Shown in pieces: positions 1-9,723 of a stretch of 64,000 bases of DNA. The notes below the pieces were generated by a model. The model was not told the origin of the DNA, ran no database searches, and saw only the letters and a program-made list of their open reading frames with translations. A program made the translations under genes and the position numbers. Origin of the DNA: Eutreptiella sp. 'Long Island Sound 2002' (taxonomy: Eukaryota > Euglenozoa > Euglenophyceae > Eutreptiales > Eutreptiaceae); contig OZ038381.1 in NCBI GenBank assembly GCA_964036045.1, positions 63,674,242 to 63,738,241 on the forward strand, in the 5' to 3' direction. How positions within the stretch are numbered: the stretch's first letter is position 1; every line of letters starts with the position of its first letter.

Positions 1-1164
1 CAGCAACTAAAACATTTTCCTCTTCAGAAACAAGCAGCAGAAAGCCCTACACCAGCAGCAGGCAGCAGGAGAGGCACAAACACAGTGTTGAAATCACTAA
101 AAAACTTTCTCAATTGCCCAAGAAGGGCAACGCTGCGCCACGCCCGCGAAGATCCACCGCACCAACGTGGCCACCGCAAAACCAAAGAAACGCCCTTTTG
201 CAGATCACTTGCGGCAGCCGAGCCACGAATTGGCCAACCACAACGGGTCCGCCCTCCTCCCTACCCGTGGCGCCCCCTTCTGGCCGAGGACCTCCCAGTA
301 CAGCCGCCTAGCAATCAGTCTGTCTCTGCATGCGATCTACCTAGTCTGCAAAGTTCATCCCACTCCAGCCCCGCCTTGGAGGACACTTGTTCTACCCCCG
401 ACATCCCACGTTGAAAGTTCTGGGACTACGATTATACATAAGAGCCAGACGCTCCACCTCATGTACTATCTGGGCCGTATAGTACTACGCTGTCAACCTC
501 AACGGTAACACAAGACCTGGAGTGGCTACATCCGGGCCCTCTCTACGCCGAGATTTAGTCAACACCGCTGGGCGTGTCTTTGTACCCAGAGTGCGGCTGT
601 AATGCTGCTTGGCGCCGACTCATTGGCCCTTCACGTGTTGACATCCAGTGCCCCAACTGCCACGCCCGGCAAGCTTCACGGGTCAGCTAATTAATTCTGC
701 TCCCATCTTCTTTTTTTCGGCAGCCCCTAGTGCTGGATGTATCAGTCCCTTGATCTTTTTTTGCAGACTGTGAAGACTTCTTGATCTGTTTATGCTGATA
801 CTCCTGTCTCTGCTCTGCTTGCGTCTGCCAGTCGGCTCTGCTTGCAGCTGCCAGTGGTCTTTTCCCCCAGGGGTTAAAGCAGGGCTATTGCAAAACGCAA
901 TGCGGAGGCATGGCAGTAATACCCCTTTGGTGCAGAGACCCTGTGCCTGCAGCTTGACCAGTTCACTTATCTACCTTCGACCACCACTTCGTCCAATCCT
1001 TCTGTACTTCGGGTCCACACTCCATTCACTCTTCACATACACATATACTTAACACACTTCACCACACACACACACAAGCAAAGCACACTCAATGCACCAC
1101 ACAAACTTCGTACACACGCACTGCCCTGACTTGGGGCGACTTATACCATACCCGCAACCCTTTC
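1..1164. other. Unassigned leading sequence
   Basis: No gene was recognised. Short open frames at 85-414 and 167-508 have no family resemblance and overlap in different frames, as chance frames do. A pyrimidine-rich stretch ending in TTTTTTTCGGCAG near 711-722 resembles a 3' splice site, so a small exon cannot be excluded. From about 1010 to 1090 the sequence is CA-rich (ACACAC-type) simple sequence. Confidence 0.4.
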
Positions 1165-1334
1165 ATGTCATCCTCCTTCTTCCCCTTTGTACTCTACATC
1201 CCGTATCCGCCCGAAGGAGAGGAGTGTGAGACTTCGGTCCAGCATGGGTTACCTCTCTGGGCAGAACCCGCTGTAGGGTGCTGCTCGCGGCGACCGCGCC
1301 CTTCCCCCATGTGGGGAAGCCGCTTTGTGGGGAC

Positions 1335-1433
1335 ACGTGCAGTAGGGCCGTGGGTAGGTGAGCAAAAGCCCCTTGGTAAGACCCCCCAGTGGGGCAACCC
1401 CAGTCCCGAGTCGACCTACCTACCTACATCCCG
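1335..1433 (+). mobile_element. Relic of a LINE-type 3' end with CTAC tail
   Basis: This short segment carries the 14-mer CCCCTTGGTAAGAC, then about 45 nt, then a CCTACCTACCTAC tail at about 1418-1430. The minus strand of the large LINE-like element has the same order just before its left boundary (CCCCTTGGTAAGACC near 6392-6407, then ACCTACCTACCTACC at 6333-6348). The shared spacing and tail suggest a severely 5'-truncated copy of a related element, inserted in the plus orientation. Sequence upstream to about 1200 may belong to it, but similarity by eye is weak. Confidence 0.45.
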
Positions 1434-1483
1434 TATAAGTAGAAACCACATTTCCTCCTCCACTTCCACGAACAAAAAATGGG

Positions 1484-1676
1484 GACGTCAACCCATGGAC
1501 AAGTTGATGCGGATCAGAGCAAAAAGAAAAAACCACACCATCAATGCCAACACTTTCCCTTTCCTAGAGGAGCCGCCTCCGTGATGTATTGTATGCTCCA
1601 TGTAGTGTACATACTCTCATGAGGTCTTCCTTTGGGGGACGTCAGCCCCAGGACAAGTTGATGCGGTTAAGAACAT
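1484..1676 (+). repeat. Short direct repeat pair around GGACAAGTTGATGCGG
   Basis: A stretch of about 40 bp with GGACGTCA near its start and the 16-mer GGACAAGTTGATGCGG in its middle occurs at about 1484-1523 and again at about 1637-1676, in the same orientation. The copies are diverged outside the core. The intervening sequence has no recognised gene. Confidence 0.5.
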
Positions 1677-1877
1677 TCAAAAAACTTCCATAACAAACCC
1701 ACGGCTATGCTCGTGTTGCTCAAGGAGTGCGCACCTATAGCGAAACATGGTTTCGCCTAACCGGTTGGTTTGGTTGATGCGTGTGGGTGCGCGGATGCAT
1801 GGTTCCTGTTTCTGAAACCCGGAGTGCAAACAGTCAATGTATAGGGTCATTTATTGTTTTTGTAGGTTACACAATGT

Positions 1878-2237
1878 TCACAATTGAGGGAAGAACTCAA
1901 TAGTGTCGACCAACCAGTGGCAAATCAGTTGCATGTAGCCTTCATACAATGTCTCATACATGTTTACCTCCAGGACACCCAGCTGATGACTACCTTTGAG
2001 GAAGGGAGGCTTGACGCTTTTTGAGTAAGCAGACTCCAACTGCAGGATAAATTCAACAGTCGCATCTTCAAAGCATTCGCCCTCCCTCAAAACCACTTGT
2101 ATAAAAGCTTCGCAATGGTGTTGATTGCACTGCCCACTGACACCGAATGTTGCAAACTGATTGAGAGAAGTGTATTGTAGCTTCAGGGCATGGGGATGCG
2201 CACCTTTTCTTTCATTGTGATCCTTCTTGTGTTGCAC
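1878..2237 (-). CDS. Unrecognised 119-residue open frame
   Basis: The reading frame has a balanced, protein-like composition with several Cys and His residues, an acidic middle (REGECFEDATVEF) and an aromatic C-terminus. No family was recognised. It lies just downstream, in the same orientation, of the decayed coding stretch at 2662-3981, so both could be pieces of one old gene or transposon. The start is only the first Met of the frame; an upstream exon is possible. It could still be a chance frame. Confidence 0.3.
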   Translation of the reverse strand: MQHKKDHNERKGAHPHALKLQYTSLNQFATFGVSGQCNQHHCEAFIQVVLREGECFEDATVEFILQLESAYSKSVKPPFLKGSHQLGVLEVNMYETLYEGYMQLICHWLVDTIEFFPQL

Positions 2238-2348
2238 AGAACTTGCTCTTAGAGCTTTGTGTTATATGGGTCCAACCAAAGAATCAAACAGCTACAGAAA
2301 TAGACAGACACACTTAAACAAGGCATTGTACTCTGGAATGACAATTGG

Positions 2349-2585
2349 TTGCCAATGCTCAGACTTGCGATGTTAGATGGTATCCAAAATGTAACCGCCA
2401 GGTCACCACAAACAAAAGGAAGCTACGACAAAGCTCTTACTGCCTTTGAAATGCACTATGGTGGCCCGATAAGCAACACCGATCTGATTCAGAAAGAAAC
2501 CGGCAACAAAATCACAGACACGTCATTTTCAACACTTCAGGAATGTAATGACAAAATTGGTAAGCAATTATCGCACTGTGTGTAA
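2349..2585 (+). CDS. Unrecognised 78-residue open frame
   Basis: A plus-strand frame with protein-like composition (for example SYDKALTAFEMHYGGPISN), ending in TAA. It is read opposite to its neighbours at 1878-2237 and 2662-3981, and nothing supports translation besides composition. It may be an exon or a relic of an insertion. No family was recognised. Confidence 0.22.
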   Translation: MPMLRLAMLDGIQNVTARSPQTKGSYDKALTAFEMHYGGPISNTDLIQKETGNKITDTSFSTLQECNDKIGKQLSHCV

Positions 2586-2661
2586 AACATATTTCAACAG
2601 AGAAAACATGCTCACCGCCCACAGCATTTCAGTAGCTGCGTGGGATTGGAGAAGAAGATCG

Positions 2662-3981
2662 CTACGGGATGAGCTGCAACCGTAGGGTGGTCTGTTCAGT
2701 GTTCGGGTCTGTTGCGTTGGTGCCTGCGGTTGCCAGCTCTTTCGTTTGGAGGGCGTCTGGGGGTTCTTCTACAGGCAGCCCCAGCTTTTGTGTGCGGCGA
2801 ACAGTGGGCTGACGGGGCACTTGCCTGTGACTCATTGGTGTCGCAGGTGGCATCGCGCAGCAACTCATGCCAGCTGCCTGGCGCGTAGGCACTGGCTGGG
2901 TGCCTCTGGCAGTCTCGTTGACTCTGGCAACCTGAAGGGTTCCAATCCACGTCATCAAGCTCTCTGCCAGCGGCGGCACATGTCCTCCTGACGCATACAA
3001 TGCCCCGAAGAACCAGCATGGTGTTGTCAGCTAGAGGGAGGTGAGTCAGGCTGTAGAATTGCCTAGCCTAGGGGGGGGAGGCGTCCACCGCTTTTGCATG
3101 AGGAGGGACTGCCATTTCAAGGTCTCTTGGTCCCAGCCGAGGAATGCCAAGCTGACCATGGGCATCCAGCGTGCCTTTGGGTAGCTGGCGTTTTTAAGCT
3201 CCCACATGGTGTTTCCAAATTTTTCCTCCTTGTGTGTAGGGGTGGACGTTATAGTTGCACACTTGGTTGCTAAGTTACATGCAAACCTTTGTACCACCTA
3301 GCGTGCATGATGATCTGCCGGGGAATGGTACGTAGTGACTGGAGTTGTCGCGGCGAGGGGCGAAAGCAGGCCTTTTTGTTTAAGTCCGGATCTAGTGCAC
3401 AGCCCTGACATTCCATCTGCAACCTCACAAATGTTGCACTTCTACCTGCCTGTTCACCTGTCAAATTCATACCATATGTCACAGAAAGTAGATACTTGAT
3501 TTTTGCCTTCCGATATGGAATTTCGTCCAATGGGCACACACCAAAAACATTGTCCCTGAACCTCCCCATTAAGATTGGGGGGGAGCACTTGTCCCCAAGG
3601 GACCTCACTCGCGGCTTGCGTGCAGACTGCTGATGCGCTTTGTGCAATGACTGAATGGGGGCTCTGCCGATGGTCCCGGGACTCGTGTTTGTGCTTTAAT
3701 AACCCATTAGTGTAAATATCCAGGCAAAGAAGGTGGTGGACATGCTCCAATGACAAATTGTCATTGTAGCAGGCGCTTTGAGCACCCAAAACGTCCACAT
3801 CCTTGGACCTGCCTTTCGCAATCGCCACAAACAGTTCGGAAACGGTTTGTCTGGTGGGTTGCATGTTTGTGAACCTGCCAAAAAGGTCTCTCGACGCTTC
3901 TGGTACTCTGTTGCGCTTGATAGAGAGGAACTTCGATTCCAGATCCCTTTCAAACACTCCTACCAGTACCTGGGAGCGCAT
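2662..3981 (-). pseudogene. Decayed unrecognised protein-coding region
   Basis: Protein-like sequence on the minus strand moves between frames: from 3981 to about 3590 in one frame, then to 3270 in a second (containing NVFGVCPLDEIPYRKAKIKY), then 3297-3046 in a third, and possibly 3000-2662. Each switch looks like an indel and not an intron, because coherent sequence resumes directly. Several Cys residues and a Trp-rich stretch (LAFLGWDQETLKWQSLL) are visible. I do not recognise the family. In this repeat-rich setting an old transposon protein is the likeliest origin, but that is inference. Confidence 0.35.
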
Positions 3982-4000
3982 GTACCCGTGATAAAGAACT

Positions 4001-4973
4001 AGTTATCTCTATCCGTAACCCCGCGCCTTTCCGACATGGGACCACTGCCATCACCTAAACCGTCATCCCACAGCCCGCAAATCGGGGTTTGAATTACATG
4101 TCGTTGGGCCTTCTGAGTGGACCGAGTCCAAAATTACCTATTGAACTCCCGCCCCCCTCTCTCTCCTATCTAGTTGTGTATTGTATTGTGGGTCGTGGTC
4201 GTACCAAACTGGGTAGGTTGTGCGGTTCTGGGGGCGGGCTGCAGCGGTGCAACTAGAAGGGCATTCCCCGAACCGACAGAGATAAATCAAGAAAAACAAA
4301 AGGTTGAAGGAGTTCGATGCCAAAAGAATTGCACAAACGTATGTAGAATTGAAATGTATGCATCTTGAACGATCATAACGTTTCGAAAAATTTTCGACCT
4401 TGGAAACTCAATCCAAGCACACCGAAGGAAGCAACACCCATATGTAAGAGGGCTTGCGTGTCTTTCATTTAGTCCGGCATGCTCCATATTCTCTTTTCTT
4501 TTCAGCTCCCTTCTCCCTCTTGCAAGCTCCATGTGTATGCCTCACAAACAAGCCGTCCTGCGCCCCATTTGGCGTGCGGCCAAATGGTTGCAAAGGACGG
4601 CGGACGAAGGGTGAATTCAGGTATGTTGGTCTACAGCAAACACGTTCTACGGGGTTTCCAAGTTGCTTTCAACTTGGCGGGTTTCGATATCACGAAAACC
4701 CGTCCGCACGTTAGGTGAATTCGCTGGTGTTTAAGGACGGTGAGACCCGGTGACGGGCGCGCCCACCAGCTGCTGTTGTACAACAGGTCTTTGCTTGTTT
4801 TCTTTTTGCAGCATTGTGCGTGAAACCTACATTTCGCATGCAGAATATCGAAGCCCGTCCAATACAGTTCATAGCAGCGCGCGGAGCGGTGTTTTTAGCG
4901 CCTTTTTTTGTCTAAATTGGCGGCGCAGGTGGCGCATTTCTGTAGCCAAACGACACCCTTGGTGCAAATTCAA
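4001..4973. other. Noncoding flank upstream of the duplicated gene segment
   Basis: No convincing gene. This unique sequence precedes the left copy of the 1.35-kb duplication and is absent before the right copy. If the duplicated segment starts at the 5' end of a host gene (ATG at 4980), the last few hundred bases here would be its promoter. No TATA-like element was identified with confidence. Confidence 0.35.
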
Positions 4974-6332
4974 GCTAAAATGGAGGGTCCGCGCAGGTTT
5001 CAGCTAAAACTGCACGAGCGGCGCAGCAAGAATCTTGGCTAAGCACTGAGGTTCAAAAGAGTTGTGGAAGAAAAAACCGCTTTTTACGCTGTTATTTGGC
5101 AAATTGCAACAAAGCAGATGCAAAATATAAGACGATCATAATAATAAACAAAGAATTTGCAAAACGTACCCAGGCTTGAGGTTCTTGTCCTTTTTTTTTC
5201 TAGGGCTCTCCACCGCCTGGGGCTTGTTCACCGCCCACAGGGGACCGCCTGGTTGGCCGAACGGATGAAAGCGCTCAGGAGATCGCTGCAGGTGTTGCCA
5301 GAGGACAAAGTGCTTGTGCATGAGTTGGAGAGGACTTGCAGCTTAAAGACGAAACTTCGGCGCGGTTGTATCTCGGAACCGCCGGTGTACTCCAAGGGGT
5401 TATCACAAGTGAACCCCGTCACAAGTAACAAAAAGATACTTCTACCTCTATTGTCGGGAACGTTATCTAGGCCAAGGCCCCCTGTTCCTTGGCAAGTATT
5501 AGAGGCTATTACTTAATCGCTTTTATCACTCTTCTGACGCATCAAGGTACATTTTTCAGAGTAAATAGGGTCATAACCTGAGCCAACCCATGAAGTTCAC
5601 CCCTACCACTCAATGGAGCGCAGATATCATCCTTCATGGAGGTATTACCGAAATAAACTGGGCACTTCATGCATTTTTCCGTAGAGGTTAAGCCTGGTGG
5701 TCTTCCATACCAGGACTTAGATACCAAAAAAGTTCATCTCCTTAATGTGGTTCTACTTGTTAACGGATTCTGAATTCCGTTGCTTAGCACAGCTGCCGAA
5801 GCCAAATATTGTGTCCGGCCCAACCTATTTGCCCCTGGTTTCTAACCAACTCCATTGCATTCCAAACTGTGCACGTGAAACGGCTAACATTGTCTATTGG
5901 ACGAGGCTCATGTCGGGTTTCACTATAAAAGGATTTGTTTTTTTTACAAAAGATTAAAACTTTGTATTCAATCCTGCATCGTCCATTTGCAGCCCCTCTT
6001 GGCTACTCATGTTTTGATTTTGAATGAGAATATCCTGAGTTCGATTCAATTTGGTGTTTCGTTGCCCTCGTCAACTACCATGTCAGCACCATTTTGCATC
6101 AAGGTTTTGTTTATCAAAAGAAATGAACATCTATCGCATTGGGTAGTCCCCAAGCTTTCCTGATAACAGAGACAACACCCATGACGGTTAAAGAAAGAGA
6201 ACAAGAACACCACTTGAATACAATGAAACAGTTTTGTCAACCTCAGTGCAAAGACTGCACCCATACCTCCAGGCCAATGGCTGAATGGCTGAAGATGAGG
6301 AGCCGTCCAGATGACCACTATCTACAGGAAGA
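4974..6332 (+). repeat. Left copy of 1.35-kb direct duplication flanking the giant insert
   Basis: The sequence from GCTAAAATGGAGGG (4974) to CTACAGGAAGA (6332) is repeated nearly identically at 40567-41916, with a small number of substitutions and a roughly 10-bp deletion in the right copy (left has extra bases around 5823-5836). Sequence before 4974 is unlike sequence before 40567 (a 65-bp tandem array), and sequence after 6332 is unlike sequence after 41916. A reading frame crossing the right end is intact in the other copy and broken here. This fits a very long target-site duplication, or an older tandem duplication with an insertion at its junction. Confidence 0.85.
4980..5516 (+). CDS. 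Candidate 5' exons of a duplicated host gene (left copy)
   Basis: Proposed exon 1 is the 17 nt from ATG at 4980 to CGCAG at 4996, with a possible donor GTTTCA. A pyrimidine run ending TTTTTTTTTCTAG at 5203 is a strong acceptor. Joining them keeps the frame and gives MEGPRR followed by ALHRLGLVHRPQGT and a helical, charged stretch with AERMKALRRSLQVLPEDK. The frame is open to TAA at 5514-5516, though a donor inside it is likely. Both copies of the duplication preserve this frame. No family was recognised. The alternative is a plain open frame in a repeat. This copy keeps the native upstream region but loses its 3' part at 6332. Confidence 0.4.
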
Positions 6333-6348
6333 GGTAGGTAGGTAGGTA
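6333..6348 (-). repeat. Short tandem 3' tail of the LINE-like element
   Basis: GGTAGGTAGGTAGGTA on the plus strand is TACCTACCTACCTACC on the sense strand, placed exactly at the boundary with the left 1.35-kb duplication. Some LINE families end in short tandem repeats in place of poly(A), and this position fits such a tail. The relic at 1335-1433 ends the same way. Confidence 0.6.
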
Positions 6349-6910
6349 TCTTCGGGAGCTCGGGATGCCTCCTTTGACATTGCAGGAAGAAGGTCTTACC
6401 AAGGGGACGTCCTGTCCCTCCCACTGCCCTATGTCAGGTGCCTCTTGAGCCGCTCCCGCATGTGCTTGGGAAGGCATTGTCGCGGCCACCCGGTCCATGT
6501 GTCCCAGGTGGGAGGGTGTCCCCACATGTGTCCATGGGTAGGGCCACATGCCCCCTCCTTTGGGGGGCAGTTCTGGGGGGCTGCCCAGCCGTGTGGAGTA
6601 TCTCTCACCACAAGAGGTATTGCTCCCGCTTGTCTACAGTACGACCGCCTCACCATTGTGGCTTGAGTTGCGGGGCCACTTTGCTTGGCAGGTGACCCCC
6701 TCCTGGACTGTGTACCGGCTCGCCTGTCACCGGTTGTTTCCATGGCTCCGGCTGACGTTTGCCATGGTCCCCGATGCAGCCTGGCCGGGCTCGGACCAGT
6801 GGCCTTGGAGTACCGCTCCTGCCACTGGCCCGGTGGGTCGGCTGGGTCGCCCCAGTGCGTCCGACCCATGGGGTATTGGTTCTTTCCTGTCCCTCGGCCG
6901 CCCTACGTGT
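6349..6910 (-). other. 3' untranslated region of the LINE-like element
   Basis: No coding sequence was recognised. It has GC-rich, strand-biased composition like the rest of the element. It contains the sense motif CCCCTTGGTAAGACC that is shared with the relic near 1.37 kb, a candidate RT recognition region in the 3' UTR. An open frame at 6429-6869 is Pro/Gly/Arg-rich and looks compositional. Confidence 0.45.
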
Positions 6911-7110
6911 GTGCAGTGTCCTGGGCCGCTGGGCTCCTGTTCACCGGTGTGCCCGCGCGGTTTGCTGTGGTGCGTCTGCGCTGTCCTGGGCCAGCTGGCT
7001 CCTGTTCACCGGTGTGCTCGCTCGGTGTGTTGTGTTGCATGTGCGGTGTCCTGGGCCACTGGGCTCCTGTTCACCGGTGTGCGTGCTGTGTGCGGTGCGC
7101 GTGTGCCATG
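6911..7110 (-). repeat. Three diverged copies of the 65-bp monomer (3' end)
   Basis: The core CTCCTGTTCACCGGTGTG occurs with its TCACCGGTG part at 6941, 7006 and 7071, an exact 65-bp period. Each unit also carries GTGTCCTGGGCC-type sequence before the core. This is the monomer that is repeated 36 times at 38.2-40.6 kb, in the same orientation. The copies here are more diverged from one another than those in the large array. Confidence 0.85.
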
Positions 7111-7138
7111 GGTGGTTGTGTCCCTCTTCCTCCCCCCC

Positions 7139-7220
7139 TAAGTTTCGTTTTTTTTTACTTGTTTTTTTTTTTTTTGGGAAAAAAAAAGGAAAAACAAAAA
7201 AGAGAAAAACAGGGGCGCGC
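7139..7220. other. T-run/A-run inverted repeat
   Basis: A long T tract (about 7147-7175, interrupted once) is followed by GGG and an A tract (7179-7211, interrupted by G, C and GAG). The T and A runs can pair as a hairpin with GGG in the loop. On the element's sense strand it lies downstream of the last coding segment. It could be a transcript-end structure or simple sequence from slippage. Confidence 0.5.
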
Positions 7221-7641
7221 GTAGACTGCAGGCACAGGCACAGGCAGCTGGTGCGGCGGTGCAATAGCGTTGTGTCCTCTGGCGTGTGTCGTCGGTGCTG
7301 TGGCGGCGGTCGCGCCCCAGGGGTGTGGCTCGCGCGTCCTAATGTACACGGGTTTGGGTCAGGGTGGGTTTGGTGAGGTGTCTCTTTGCTTCTGGAGCTG
7401 GCCCGTTAGGCGGCTGTGTGGGCTGTGGGTGTGGGCTGTGGTTACGTTGTTCCCTCGGCGAGCTTGGTTAGGAGTCAAGGGTTAGCGGTTTCGGGGTGTG
7501 GCTCGGGTTGGATTTGTGCTTGGGTTCTGGCTCGGTTAGGCGGTTGCGCGGGGCCGGGCGTGTGGGTAGCGGCGTCCACGGGGTTGTGCGCCCGAGGCGA
7601 GTGCGGGGTGGTGCTTGCGGGCCAGCCGGTGGCCGGTGGCC
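7221..7641 (-). other. Noncoding, strand-biased 3' region
   Basis: Between the T/A hairpin and the stop of the last recognised coding segment (7642) the sequence is G/T-rich on the plus strand with scattered GGGTTTGGG- and GGTTAGG-like words. They resemble telomere-type repeats only loosely and are not in a regular array. No gene was recognised. Confidence 0.35.
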
Positions 7642-8965
7642 TCACTGGGAGTCCCACACGGAGGGGTCGACGGGCGTGCCGGGGGCGTACGCAGCGTGCA
7701 GGTCGGGCAGCAGCGGGCGCACGTGCAGGGCGTCGGCGTGCCTGATGAGGACCTCACTGAGGACCGAGGGGTTGGCGGCAAGCAGTATGCGATGCCCGGG
7801 AGGGGTGGCGGCGAGGAGCGGGAGGATGTCCGCGGCCCGCGATGTGGGGGCGAACACGACGTGGGCCGGGTGCGGCCCCGGGAGCGGTGCCGGGGGGAGC
7901 GGGACCACAGGACGGCGGTCTACTGTGAGGTGCCAAGTGGCGCGATGGCGGAGGAGCCAGACTAGGGCGATGCTGTGGCGCAGTGTGTGGGGCTGGGTGC
8001 TGGGCGACGTGGGGACGTGCGGCGGGAGGGGGGGGGGGCGGGGCGGTGGCACGGGAGGGGGCACGGCGGAGGAGTGACGCCAGCGACGTGTGTGTCGTGC
8101 TGAGGGTGGAGAGGAGCTCACGGTAGCGGGCCTGGGTTCGGCGCCTTTGGGCGTAGTTGTGCTCGTTGTTGTGTGCGTTGGCTTCCTTCGGCGTCCGGTT
8201 CGTTTGGTGACTTCTGGGCGGGGCCTGGCGTGGCGCCCCGTGGTGGTGGTTTGCTGGGTAACGGGGTTAGATGGCGGCGCCGCTGGCCGGGGGGTCAGGC
8301 GCGTCGTGTTGTGTGGCGCGCAGGGCTCCTGGGGTGCTGTGGGTGTCGCCGGTGTCGCTGCGCCGACGCTTGTGGGGTGGTCCGGGGGTGTGTTTGTGCG
8401 GGGCTGGGCTTCGGGTGATGTCCCACAGGCGGATGCCGTCTCGCTGCGTTTCCTGGAGGGTCTCCCGCAGGCGCCTGAGGACATACGGGTGGTCCTGGAG
8501 CGCGGGGAGGTTGCAGGGGTGGACTCCCAGGGGCTGGAGCGCATCGGCAGGGATGGCTTCCCATGCGGCCTGCGGCATCCACCCCCCCGCCGGCCGGGGG
8601 CGGCAGCTCTCCACCGACCCCTTGCGGAGCCGATGGACCAGGCCCTCGAGGGAGGGCTCTCCCCGGGCCCACTTCCGCAGCTCCCAGAGCTGCGTGTGGG
8701 TCCAGCGCTGCCACCACTGTTCCTGGGCGGGCCTGCGGTCTTGGGCGGAGGAGTGGGCGTGGGTGGGTGTGACGGGGTTGTGGGGACCGGCGGCGGTGGC
8801 GGGCCTGGGGAATTCCTCGTAGTCCAGTTCCGTGGGGGTGCGTGGGGAGTGGGGGTGCACGCGGATGTGGACCCGCGGGTGTGCGCGTACGGTCTCCGCC
8901 TCGGGGTTGGGCGGGGACTCGTGGCGGCGGCGGTAGTGGGGCATGCGTTGTATGTGGGCTGTCAT
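7642..8965 (-). pseudogene. Last coding segment of the LINE-like element (two frames)
   Basis: From ATG at 8965 a 232-codon frame runs to 8267. It is well formed: acidic and aromatic LDYEEF, a Trp-rich helix (WWQRWTHTQLWELRKW) and a helical end (YVLRRLRETLQETQRDG). Coherent sequence then continues in a different frame to 7642, with ATWHLTVDRRPVV and DALHVRPLLPDLHAAY near its C-terminus, so an indel or a frameshift site lies near 8270. A helix-rich segment of similar layout (AW...YVRGLKTSLQEAQ) occurs upstream at about 12.3-12.7 kb, hinting at an old internal duplication. The function is unknown; no catalytic motif was recognised. The start ATG overlaps the preceding frame's stop as ATGA. Confidence 0.5.
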
Positions 8966-9723
8966 CGAGGGTTGGTAGGGGGGCGAGACGCTGCTGGCGG
9001 ACCCTGGCGCCGTTCTGGCCTGGTCGGGAGCGGTCCGTGGGCCTGGGGTGCGGGCTTTGAGAGGTGGCGGGACGAGGTGCGTCGTGCTTCGGCCGCGGCG
9101 CGCTCCGCCATGAAGGTGGTGGCGGTGACGTCGGTGACGGTGGGGGGGCGCCGCGCTGGGCGCTGCTGCCTTCGGGCCTGGGACGGCTGGGGCCGGATGT
9201 CATAGAGGACGTCCCCGGGGTGCCGGGCTCGCGCTGCCGTCGTGGCGCGGGGCTTGGACTTGGGTTTGGGCTTGGCTGCGGGTTGCGGTTGTGGCGTGCT
9301 GACGGGTTTGGGTGGCTGTTTGGCGGCGGTCTTGGGTTTCGGCTGGGTCGTGGGTGTGGGCTTCGTCGGGGCGTGGGCCTTTGCGGCGGCGGGGCTGCTC
9401 GCGGTGGGGGTGGGTTTGGGGGCCCGTTTGGGAGGTGTCCCCGCGGCCTGGGGGGTGGAGTGCTGGATGAGGACGTGGTGGTGGTGGTGGATGAGGTGGT
9501 CGTGGTGGTGGAGGTTGTGGAGTCTGAGCTAGGCGGAGGAGAGGGCTGTGGGAGACGGCGGAGGGTCCTGGGCTTCAGGGGCGGGCGTATGATGCTGGGT
9601 CCTGTAAGCAGCGAGAACGAGGGTGCAGGTTCGGGCACTGGGCGTGTGCGCGCGTTTTCCCTGGTGATCCCTGCGTGCTGGTGCTGGCGTGGCGGCGTTG
9701 TCTCGGCTGCGCGGGCACGTGGG
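8962..9723 (-). pseudogene. Lys/Pro/Ala-rich basic segment of the LINE-like polyprotein
   Basis: This frame continues in register with the coding segments upstream. It contains a His-run (HHHHHH near 9.49 kb), a long KPKP-type basic stretch (for example AAKPKPKSKPRATTAA) and then GDVLYDIRPQPSQARRQQ and MAERAAAEARRTSS. It ends in TGA at 8962-8964. A TAA at 9724 and a TAG near 9528 interrupt it. The composition resembles nucleic-acid-binding tails such as linker-histone ends, and ORF1 has a similar KPKP stretch. No specific function can be assigned. Confidence 0.4.

Noticed and set aside
1165-1584. A 139-codon plus-strand protein
   Set aside because: It runs through the LINE-type 3' relic and its CTAC tail, so it is most likely fortuitous.
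7351-7500. Telomeric repeats
   Set aside because: GGGTTTGGG- and GGTTAGG-like words are present but irregular and few; they fit the general G/T-rich bias.
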